24,114 nt of DNA from contig CAJUHZ010000037.1 in assembly GCA_910585945.1 (NCBI GenBank), positions 1 to 24,114 on the forward strand. Direction: 5' to 3'. The stretch's first letter is position 1; every line of letters begins with the position of its first letter. The notes beneath the pieces are model-generated. The model made no database searches and had not been told where the DNA came from. It saw only the letters and a list, made by a program, of their open reading frames with translations. Both the position numbers and the translations under genes were made by a program. Shown in pieces: positions 15,713-22,902 of the stretch. Source of the DNA: an uncultured Bilophila sp. GTDB taxonomy: Bacteria > Desulfobacterota > Desulfovibrionia > Desulfovibrionales > Desulfovibrionaceae.

Positions 15713-17364
15713 ATGTATGATCCAAAACACATTATCAAATCTCTCCCCTTGCTTGCGTCCATTCTTGGCCGCAAGTATGGGGTGCAGGTCCGCATTGGCG
15801 GCGATAAGGCGTTCACCAACGGCAATATCATTCAGTTGCCCAGCCTGCCTCTGGACTGCGATGACACCTTCCTCAATTTGGTACGGGGTCTGATTGACCA
15901 TGAATCCGCGCACATCCGCGACACCGACTTTGACGCCTTGAGAGCAGCCAATCTGATTCCGTTGGAAAAGTTTATCGGGAACACCATTGAAGACTGGCGC
16001 GTTGAAAATGTTCTCTCAGCCGTCTACCCTGGCTGCCGTGAGAACTTTCAATGGCTCATCAGGAACTTCATCTTTCCAAAATCCAAGAAGCACAAGGAAC
16101 ACGCTTCTGATCCGGCCATGTTCATTCTGAAGTGGCTGCTCATCACCATTCGTTCCTGGGACGTGAAGGAACTGGGTAAAGAGAGGGATTGTCTGAAGGC
16201 TTCAGTGGAAATCCACTATCCCGGTCTAACCCATGAGCTGGAACCGGTTCTCCGGCTGATTCCCAAAAATTGTGCCGGTACTCTGGAAACATTGGGTTTT
16301 GCCTGTGAAATCGCAAATATCATCCGCAAGTACGCGCAACGTATAGAACAGCAACAGATGCAACAACCAAGTCCAACAGGAGAGGCAGTCTCCGACGCAT
16401 CACAAGAAACATCACCGGCCCCATCCGAGCAGTCAGATGCCCAAACGGACCCGGCGAACGCTCTGCAAAGCCTGCAAAACATCCTTTCCGCAAGCGCTGA
16501 CGACAGCATGTTCCCCGGCGATATGGGAGAGCAGCTCAAAAATGTTGTCACCAGCGCTTGCAACCAGCCTGGAGAGCGCCTTCAGGTAGCTGTGATAACC
16601 CGTAAACTGACGGGGCCGCTGACACAAACCGAGTTGGAAAAATCCCGTCAGAGCACCACGGCCTTGCGGACCAGGCTGCAAGCCTTGATGCAAAGTATAC
16701 GTTCCGTCAGGAATCATAGCGGGTATGTGGGTGCGCTCAACACTCACAAACTGCATAGTCTGACAACAGGAAACACCAAAGTCTTTCTCCGCAAAGGCGA
16801 AAAAGTTGGAGTGAACGCAGCCGTTCATATCCTGATCGACAGCTCAGGTTCTATGGACGGTAGGATATGCTGCTCGCAAGCCAAGCGTGTTTCGCCGTGG
16901 CGTCGGCATTGCAGAGCATCACGGGCATCAGCGTCGGCGTCACTACGTTTCCGGGAGAACGAGGGGTGTATGACGCTTCTCAGCAAGCGCACTGGCAAAC
17001 GGTTACGCCTATCCTGCGGCACGGAGAGAAGATGCACACCCGGTTCGCCATGTCGGGAGTCGGGAGTACCCCACTGGATGCCGCCTTGTGGTGGACCATG
17101 CAACAGCTTTATCCCATGCCGGAATCCCGCAAAATGATTCTCGTCATCACCGATGGGTGCCCGGACGATTCTCAGCTTGCCAAAACCACCATCACCGAGG
17201 CCGTGAAGTTGGGCCTTGAAGTCTACGGAATAGGCATCGTAAACACATCCATTTTGTCCCTTCTGCCCAATACCAGCAGTGTTATCAACAGCATCACCGA
17301 ACTCGCTCCTTCCATGTTCGGGATGCTGCAACGCGCTCTCATCTCCACTCATCCGGCAAACTGA
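15713..17364 (+). pseudogene. CobT-like VWA protein with HExxH motif, single frameshift
   Basis: The gene reads in one frame from the ATG at 15713 to about 16865 and then continues one base out of frame to 17364; rejoined it would give about 550 residues. The N-terminal half has HESAH at 63-67, a zincin-like HExxH, followed by NTIEDWRVENVL with a possible third ligand. A Gln/Ser/Pro-rich linker follows. The VWA domain has the MIDAS motif DSSGSM (D376) just before the break, and the other two metal-site loops, GSTPLDAAL and ITDGCPDD, just after it. Loss of one G (AGGGATATG to AGGATATG) explains the shift. VWA proteins of this type are partners of MoxR ATPases. The domain is cut in two, so the gene is inactive unless the lesion is an assembly error or is read through. 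Confidence 0.8.
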
Positions 17365-17388
17365 TTTTCGTCCACAAATACAACTCGA

Positions 17389-17430
17389 AGCGGCAAGCCC
17401 TCCAGCTTGGCGCTGTTCTTTTCATCATTT
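17389..17430 (+). terminator. Hairpin with T-rich tail before the zinc-ribbon gene
   Basis: AGCGGCAAGC (17389-17398) pairs with GCTTGGCGCT (17405-17414) except one internal G-G mismatch, loop of six, followed by GTTCTTTTCATCATTT and then AAGGAG of the next gene. It follows the VWA gene stop. Confidence 0.5.
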
Positions 17431-17442
17431 AAGGAGATATTC

Positions 17443-17778
17443 GTGAAAGAACTCGTACCAGCCTGCCCACGCTGCAACACAAATAAATTTGTAGTCAGAG
17501 ACAGAATCGCGGAAAAAGCCGGAACCCTTGTCGGAGGAACAATCGGAGCAGGCAGCGCCTATGCCGGGCTCAGTTCCGGCGCAACAGCGGGGGCCGCCAT
17601 CGGCTCCTGCATTCCCATACTCGGCACAGCAGCCGGGGCAGGCATCGGAGCCTTGACCGGAACCTTGCTCGGCTTCCTGGCCGGAAGCGCTACCGGCAAC
17701 GCCGTAGGCGAACGGATCGATGTGAAGATCCGTATGAAATACCGCTGCACTCGTTGCGGCAGTAGAATCCAGGGCTGA
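17443..17778 (+). CDS. Zinc-ribbon protein with central glycine-zipper membrane segments
   Basis: The GTG at 17443 is the likely start, six bases after AAGGAG; an upstream in-frame TTG at 17407 lies in the hairpin. The 111-residue product has CPRC near the N-terminus and CTRCG near the C-terminus, which together could form one zinc ribbon. Between them lies a Gly/Ala-rich stretch (about residues 25-95) with many GxxxG spacings, such as GTLVGGTIGAGSAYAG and GAGIGALTGTLLGFLAG, which would form two tightly packed membrane helices. Both ribbon halves would then lie on the same side. Function unknown. Confidence 0.7.
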   Translation: MKELVPACPRCNTNKFVVRDRIAEKAGTLVGGTIGAGSAYAGLSSGATAGAAIGSCIPILGTAAGAGIGALTGTLLGFLAGSATGNAVGERIDVKIRMKYRCTRCGSRIQG

Positions 17779-17805
17779 GAAACCTTAAACGAAAGGAGAA
17801 AAGAT

Positions 17806-17982
17806 ATGAGCAGGTTATTGTGGTTTGTGCTTGGCGGATTGGCGACAGCCCTCGGCGCGGGAGTTGCGGCGGCTATGCTGGACGGTGAATCGGAAGGTGA
17901 TGCTTCGGATGAGACCGAAGAGGGACAGAAGGCCATAGAGTCACAAGACGATACGGAAGCCTCTGAAGCGTCAGCTTCATGA
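17806..17982 (+). CDS. 58-residue membrane-anchored acidic protein
   Basis: AAGGAG lies seven bases before the ATG. The product starts with one hydrophobic helix (LLWFVLGGLATALGAGVAAA) and ends with a highly acidic, Ser-rich tail of about 33 residues (DGESEGDASDETEEG and more). It follows the zinc-ribbon gene by 27 bases, is probably co-transcribed, and both look like inner-membrane proteins. Unknown function; an interaction tail is likely. Confidence 0.6.
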   Translation: MSRLLWFVLGGLATALGAGVAAAMLDGESEGDASDETEEGQKAIESQDDTEASEASAS

Positions 17983-17988
17983 TGAACA

Positions 17989-18014
17989 CCCCGGAGCGGT
18001 CATACGCTCCGGGG
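17989..18014 (+). terminator. GC-rich hairpin closing the core gene block
   Basis: CCCCGGAGCG (17989-17998) pairs perfectly with CGCTCCGGGG (18005-18014) around a six-base loop. The stem is strong but the T-run is poor (CTGCTT). It lies seven bases after the last core stop. Confidence 0.6.
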
Positions 18015-18148
18015 CTGCTTACTATCAAAGTTTACCCCAGATAACCAACCCCACCAAACCGTGTCAAATAAAAGCCCTTGTCCGCGTCCGTGGATAGTTT
18101 CCACAAATCTCCAAACAATTTTTTTGACAGAACCCCACAGGAGCGATT

Positions 18149-18686
18149 ATGCTCATGAAAACATCAATGCCCAGAACACCGCCGATAACTGGACGGCGTT
18201 CACCTGGATAAAGTTTTTGAAGAACACGCTTCTGGCAAGGATGCTTCCAGACCGGCACTGCAAATCTGCCTGGACTATGTTCGAGACGGCGACGTGCCCC
18301 ACGTTCACTCCATTGACCGGCTAACCCGGAACCTCCAAGACTTGCTTTCCATCATCACTACCCTGAAAGAAAAGGGAGTTACGGTCATATTCCACAAGGA
18401 AAAGCTTGAATTCATGGGCAACGGCGCGGTAGGAAAAAGCGATGTCTTCCAAGAGCTTCAACTACACATTATCGCCGCAGTCGCTCAGTTTGAACGAGCG
18501 CTGATTCTGGAACGGCAACGGGAGGGGATCGTCATCGCCAAAAGAACCGGCAAGTATAAGAATGTCGGTAGGAAACCGAGCTTATCGGATGATCAGGTAG
18601 GCGAACTCCGCGTCAAACTTGCAAACGGAGCGAAGGTGTCGTCCCTGGCAAGAGAATATGGGGGTAAGCAGGCAGATCGCTTATAA
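18149..18686 (+). pseudogene. Decayed serine resolvase/invertase
   Basis: Joined across frames the DNA encodes a small resolvase: QNTA, then LDGVHLDKVFEEHASGKDAS, LQICLDYVRDGDV, HVHSIDRLTRNLQDLLSII, AAVAQFERALILERQREGI and an HTH start KVSSLAREYG. Three lesions are visible. The N-terminal YARVST motif holding the catalytic Ser reads YAHENI, so the nucleophile is lost. A one-base deletion near 18184 puts the start out of frame. An extra G in the run 18660-18664 shifts the frame in the HTH; without it the frame reads GVSRQIAYNQL. Only the piece from about 18294 to 18686 is open. It sits between the core block and the ABC-3C operon and may mark an older insertion point. Confidence 0.75.
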
Positions 18687-18738
18687 TCAACTAATCTATT
18701 TCTTTGTTACAGTACGATATTAAAAATATGGCGGGCAT

Positions 18739-19881
18739 ATGCAAAACTCCGCAAACTCTTCACTTCCATCAACAAAAGCAGTTGTTTATCAGCTTTGTGT
18801 CGCTCTTGAAAAATGCTTCTTGATGGATGAAGGTGAATCTATTTTTATTGAGCATTACGGTGATGTAACTTCAGAAAATGAGCAGGTCGAGGTTAAAAAT
18901 TATACAGGAAACCTCACAGCTGGTCATGAGAATTTCTGGAAGACCATCTACAATTGGATGAGCCCTAGCTTTGATGCTGACAAATATTCAGTACTTGTAC
19001 TTCACACGACGCAATCTATTGATCAAAGTTCACCATTATCAAGTTGGAATGAACTTACCACTCCAGAAAAGAAGGAAATTCTTCTCAAAATCAATAAATC
19101 ACGTAAAGAACGTCACTACAAAGACCAAGATGACAATATTAAGATACCAAAAATATTAAAATACCAAAGAGAGATACTTTCTGCTGTTAATAAGGGTAAG
19201 TTGAATAATATACTGGGAAAATTTTTCATAGCGTCTAATTCGCCAGATTTACCCAAACTTTATTCTCGGATAAAAGGGAAATATTTAAAATGGACTTTGC
19301 GCAATAAAACTGACGACTGTATGGATTCCTTGCTTGGATTTATTGCCCAAGCAAAAAACTCAGACCAAAGTCAATGGGTTATCAACTATCAAGATTTTAG
19401 TAAAAAAGTACGTGAACTTAATGACGTTTATGGGCATGGAACTCTTATTTTTCCACGGCTAAAGGACAAAAATTTTTCAACAGATGAAATAAAAAATTGT
19501 AAGCCACTGTTATTCGTAAAAAAAATAGAAGAGATAGAGCATCACAGTGAGATCGAACCAGCAATAAGACATTACCTGGAGACTCAAAAAATTATTGAGC
19601 AAGAACTTAAAAAATATGAAAGCCCTCCGCATCGGCTAGATAATTTTTCTCAAGAATTACGAGATTCATTTGACAATAACTACCGAATTGCCTGTGCAAA
19701 ATGTACTAAAGATGTGATATCATCCTCTCAAGACTTTTACAATGAGAGAATTCTTGAGCCAGCACCTGTATTCGATGGATATCAAAGTACACCGATTAAT
19801 TTTAAAAATGGAATGCTCCACATTCAGATGGACGATGAAGAATTAGCAATGCAGTGGAAATTGAAGGGAAATAATGGATAG
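18739..19881 (+). CDS. ABC-3C system component with Cap4/DUF4297-like nuclease motif
   Basis: The 380-residue product opens like Cap4/DUF4297-type nucleases: a helix YQLCVALEKCF, then IFIEHYGDV (E38, D42) and EQVEVKN (E51, K53), the acidic and ExK elements of a PD-(D/E)XK site. The middle and C-terminal regions are helical with many charged residues and match the expected accessory subunit of ABC three-component systems. The ribosome site is weak (GGCGGG). The stop overlaps the next gene by eight bases. The gene is AT-rich, unlike the core. The nuclease reading is motif-level inference; the system assignment rests mainly on the two downstream genes. Confidence 0.65.
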   Translation: MQNSANSSLPSTKAVVYQLCVALEKCFLMDEGESIFIEHYGDVTSENEQVEVKNYTGNLTAGHENFWKTIYNWMSPSFDADKYSVLVLHTTQSIDQSSPLSSWNELTTPEKKEILLKINKSRKERHYKDQDDNIKIPKILKYQREILSAVNKGKLNNILGKFFIASNSPDLPKLYSRIKGKYLKWTLRNKTDDCMDSLLGFIAQAKNSDQSQWVINYQDFSKKVRELNDVYGHGTLIFPRLKDKNFSTDEIKNCKPLLFVKKIEEIEHHSEIEPAIRHYLETQKIIEQELKKYESPPHRLDNFSQELRDSFDNNYRIACAKCTKDVISSSQDFYNERILEPAPVFDGYQSTPINFKNGMLHIQMDDEELAMQWKLKGNNG

Positions 19882-20350
19882 CATAAAAAATATTAGTATA
19901 ATTTATAATAATCCATTTATATTTTCTCCTCTGTTTGTGGAATTCTATTCAAATATTCCGCAGAAAGAGAAGAACATCTTACTTTCCTATCTAGTCCTCC
20001 CACTAACACTATATCATCCATCTCAGTTAGCTATAAAAAATTCTCAAGCTGGATCGAGGAGTACAATATATTCAGTTTTTTCTGAGAGAAAAACCGAAGA
20101 ACGAGTCTTTGGCCTTGAGGAGAGAATCAAAAGTTATAAATCACTTACTAATGATTCACTTCAATATGCGATAACAAGCGGTATGCTAGTCCTCAATGAC
20201 AACTTATCAATTTCTGTAAAAAACTCAAAGATTGCTAATAAAAAATTGTGCCAAAAAGATGCTCTGATAGCTGCAAAAAAACTGGGCCTTCTTTTTGCTC
20301 AATATGACATACCAACATGCTATGGCATTCTTGGAGTAAAAGAAATATGA
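19874..20350 (+). CDS. ABC three-component system middle component
   Basis: This 158-residue protein matches the small middle subunit always found before DUF3732-type ATPases: an N-terminal NNPFIFSPLFVEFYSNIP, then LSYLVLPLTLYHPSQ, a basic helical middle, and a C-terminal KKLGLLFAQYDIPTCYGILG. It overlaps the upstream gene by eight bases and the ATPase gene by four (ATGA), so all three are translationally coupled. The family is thought to link the ATPase to the effector subunit, by analogy with kleisin-like adaptors. Confidence 0.75.
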   Translation: MDSIKNISIIYNNPFIFSPLFVEFYSNIPQKEKNILLSYLVLPLTLYHPSQLAIKNSQAGSRSTIYSVFSERKTEERVFGLEERIKSYKSLTNDSLQYAITSGMLVLNDNLSISVKNSKIANKKLCQKDALIAAKKLGLLFAQYDIPTCYGILGVKEI

Positions 20351-22377
20351 AAGCGTATGTTCGGCATATTGGCATTATCGATATCTATGGTAATACACAT
20401 GGAGTAAGTTTTACTGAGGGTGTCAATGTTGTCACAGGAAAGTCATCCACAGGCAAAAGTGCCATATTGGATATCTTTGACTACTGTCTTGGCAGTTCAA
20501 TTTTTACTCCTCCCAAGCATGGAGTTACAGCTGAATACGGCAGTTTATATTTTGTTGTTATCAATTTAGAGAGAAGCAGTCTGTTACTTGCACGCGGTAA
20601 AGATCTGAAAAAAGCCTTCTTGAAAGAAGACTTAGATTCAAAATTTGAACTTCTTGAAGATATTACAGAAGATTCTTTTGAAGATTCTGGTTTTCTTCCA
20701 ATCAACATTTTTAGAAAAAATTTAGGCCGCTATTTTGGCTTAACTCTTACAACTACTGAAGAAAATAATGAATTAAGAAGCTTTCGAACTAACCAAACAA
20801 AACTCCCCTCACCGTCAGTGCGAAGCTTCTCCTCTTTTATCCTTCAGCAGCAAAACTTAATAGCTAATAAATTTGCTCTTTTTTATAGGTTTGAAGAGAA
20901 GGAAAAGAAAGATCAGGCAATAGAACATTTTAAGTATTTTGCCGGTTTTGTCACACCAGAGTACTACAGTCTCAAACAGAGAGAAAATGAGCTGAACGCA
21001 AAACATAGAGCATTGCTATTATCCATTAAAAAAATCACTGAGCAAGAGGAAAAATTTGAAAATGAGCTTAAAGATCTGCTGCGACAATATCGAGCGGCAA
21101 GTGGTAGCGAATTAAAAATAGGGAATATACATGCAATAACGTCTAATCCACACATAGCATTAGAGCGCCTACTTATTACACCTGTTCAAACGAACAGTGA
21201 ATCTGAAGAATATAAAAAACTAAGAGCCGCCGAAGAAAGAGTTCTTGCATCTCAAGTTGCATCCTTGAGGAGGTCTCAAAACAAACTTTCAGATATAAGA
21301 TCATCTATAAAGTTGACACAGGATATCTATCATCCAGAGCACCTTAAAGCTCTCCCTGAGTCACTTAAAATTGAAGAAAATAAATGTCCATTTTGTAATA
21401 GCCAAAATCCAAATATTTTAGAATCTGCAAACAAACTATCTGATGCAATCGATTGGCTTAATACAAAATTGAAACAATCCCACTACATGCGAGATTCATT
21501 AGAAGAAAGAAAAAATGAAATAATAAAAGAAATCAATGGAATAAAAGAAAAAATAAAATCTACAGAAGATTCAATAAAGAAAATCGATAAAGATACTGAG
21601 GACATTGCCAAACTTAAGACTCAATATGAAGTATCTTTAAAAATTAAGACACGAATTGAAATTTTACTTGAGAATGCTGTCGACAATGAACGCAAGCGTA
21701 TTAATGAAGAACTAGTTCAAATTAATGCTGAAATAAAATCTATTAAGAAAACCCTTCATGAAAAATTTAACTTATATGAGAAAAAAAAGGAAGCTGAAGA
21801 GTTTATTAAAACTACAATGGACTCTATTGGTGTCAATTTTGATTTTGAAGAATTCTATAAGCCGTTAAATTTGCACTTTTCATTAGACACTTTTGATCTT
21901 TGGCACGAAACGGAAGACGGAATGCGAGTACTGCTTCGCTCAATGGGAAGCGGTGCCAACTGGCTCTCTAGCCATCTTACGTTATTCCTATCACTCCTAA
22001 AATATTTTTGTTCTTTGAAAGAGCGCTGTCGAATTCCTACAATTCTTCTTCTTGATCAACCTAGCCAAGTTTATTTTCCTCGGACAGATTATGGCGATGC
22101 TTTTAACGCGTATGAACTTTCTGAAAAAAGCTTAGAGAGTGAAGCGGTACTTGTGGACCATGACTTACAATCTGTGCAAAATATGTATACACAACTGGTC
22201 AATTTTTGTGAAGAAACTACCAAAGAAACGGGAATAACCCCTCAAATAATCGTCGCAGATCATGCAGATAATTTAACATTAGGCTCTGGTTTCAGCTTTG
22301 AGTCTTTAGTGCGAGCGCGCTGGCGCACACACTCCAAAGGCCTCGTTGATCTTGATAAGGTCACTAGCTCAAAGTGA
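20347..22377 (+). CDS. DUF3732-type Rad50-like ABC ATPase of an ABC-3C system
   Basis: The 676-residue product is an SMC/Rad50-like ATPase. Walker A GKSSTGKS is at 31-38. A long charged coiled coil (about 215-510) is broken near its middle by CPFC (C347, C350), a Rad50-like zinc hook. The ABC signature-like GSGANWLSSHLTLFLSLL begins at 534, Walker B ILLLDQPSQVYFP has D570, and VDHDLQ gives an H-loop-like His. These are the marks of DUF3732, the ATPase of ABC three-component conflict systems. The start at 20347 is supported by the ATGA overlap; an earlier in-frame ATG at 20317 lies inside the upstream gene. It probably senses DNA or nucleoprotein structures and activates the nuclease-like partner. 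Confidence 0.85.
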   Translation: MKAYVRHIGIIDIYGNTHGVSFTEGVNVVTGKSSTGKSAILDIFDYCLGSSIFTPPKHGVTAEYGSLYFVVINLERSSLLLARGKDLKKAFLKEDLDSKFELLEDITEDSFEDSGFLPINIFRKNLGRYFGLTLTTTEENNELRSFRTNQTKLPSPSVRSFSSFILQQQNLIANKFALFYRFEEKEKKDQAIEHFKYFAGFVTPEYYSLKQRENELNAKHRALLLSIKKITEQEEKFENELKDLLRQYRAASGSELKIGNIHAITSNPHIALERLLITPVQTNSESEEYKKLRAAEERVLASQVASLRRSQNKLSDIRSSIKLTQDIYHPEHLKALPESLKIEENKCPFCNSQNPNILESANKLSDAIDWLNTKLKQSHYMRDSLEERKNEIIKEINGIKEKIKSTEDSIKKIDKDTEDIAKLKTQYEVSLKIKTRIEILLENAVDNERKRINEELVQINAEIKSIKKTLHEKFNLYEKKKEAEEFIKTTMDSIGVNFDFEEFYKPLNLHFSLDTFDLWHETEDGMRVLLRSMGSGANWLSSHLTLFLSLLKYFCSLKERCRIPTILLLDQPSQVYFPRTDYGDAFNAYELSEKSLESEAVLVDHDLQSVQNMYTQLVNFCEETTKETGITPQIIVADHADNLTLGSGFSFESLVRARWRTHSKGLVDLDKVTSSK

Positions 22378-22576
22378 TAGTTTTTGCCTTATATAACACC
22401 TAAGTTGCTGATTACTTTACAATTTTAAATACAAGTTCAAGTCAAAATGAGACTCGAACTCTTATCATTTCAAGACCCGAACTCATGCGCTCAATTAGAG
22501 GATGAGCAGCCAAGCACCAGGAGTCGGATTGACTTTGGTCAATGCTTTTCTTATTCATAAGCTGACATTGCGCGGC

Positions 22577-22607
22577 GGGGTCAAAGGGGTCCAAACAGGG
22601 GTCCAAA
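22577..22607 (+). repeat. Three iterated GGGGTC(C)AAA repeats
   Basis: GGGGTCAAA (22577-22585), GGGGTCCAAA (22586-22595) and GGGGTCCAAA (22598-22607) lie nearly head to tail, 70 bases before the tRNA-end-like sequence. Position and spacing suit arm-type binding sites of a tyrosine integrase; this role is inferred. Confidence 0.6.
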
Positions 22608-22677
22608 GCGGCACCGCAGCAAAATATTTATCTAGTGTTTCTATGTAATTAGTCAGAGAGTGGGTCCGAAGGACTAC

Positions 22678-22695
22678 CTCTCCCCTTCGGCACCA
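22678..22695 (+). other. tRNA 3'-end-like sequence, candidate attachment core
   Basis: CTCTCCCCTTCGGCACCA ends like a bacterial tRNA: an acceptor strand CTTCGGC, discriminator A and CCA, as in tRNAs whose 5' end is GCCGAAG. Upstream bases do not form a T-arm, so only the 3' end is present. P4-type integrases usually use such tRNA ends as attachment cores. It probably marks an att junction. Confidence 0.5.
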
Positions 22696-22709
22696 AGTAA
22701 GAATCCAAT

Positions 22710-22753
22710 CAAGTCCCGCAAGGTTCAAAAAGCCTTGCGGGACTTGGCTTTTT
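22710..22753 (+). terminator. Strong intrinsic terminator after the attachment core
   Basis: CAAGTCCCGCAAGG (22710-22723) pairs perfectly with CCTTGCGGGACTTG (22733-22746), 14 pairs around a nine-base loop, followed by GCTTTTTG. It lies 15 bases after the tRNA-like CCA, as a tRNA terminator would, and insulates the integrase from upstream genes. Confidence 0.75.
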
Positions 22754-22807
22754 GGGCAATGGTATGTCCAGCGAGGTGTCGTGGGAAACGGGGAGAACCA
22801 GCAAAAA

Positions 22808-22868
22808 TGACGGTATTTGCAGCGGTATGAGCCGACATGGAGGAAACGAGGCCCGAAAAATACCGTCA
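22808..22868. repeat. Inverted repeat in the integrase leader
   Basis: TGACGGTATTT (22808-22818) and AAATACCGTCA (22858-22868) are perfect inverted 11-base arms with 39 bases between them, ending 34 bases before the integrase start. They could be integrase or excisionase sites, or a leader hairpin. Confidence 0.6.
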
Positions 22869-22902
22869 CCCTGCAACCCCTTGCCAGCAAAGGATTTTAG
22901 CC

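Larger units (their letters stand above)
22378..22902. other. Noncoding boundary region between the ABC-3C operon and the integrase
   Basis: No credible gene is seen in these 525 bases. The stretch holds, in order, an AT-rich part after the ABC-3C stop, three iterated GGGGTC repeats, a fragment like the 3' end of a tRNA, a strong terminator and an inverted repeat in the integrase leader. Around 22450-22530 the minus strand has a weak tRNA-like resemblance (GAGTTCGAGTCTC), not good enough to call a gene. Confidence 0.6.

Noticed and set aside
18061..18324. 87-residue plus-strand open frame
   Set aside because: It is the out-of-frame part of the broken resolvase; after correcting one base the region encodes resolvase sequence in another frame.
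22450..22530. Possible tRNA gene on the minus strand
   Set aside because: A T-arm-like GAGTTCGAGTCTC and loose D-arm-like bases are seen, but acceptor and anticodon stems do not pair and no CCA end fits.
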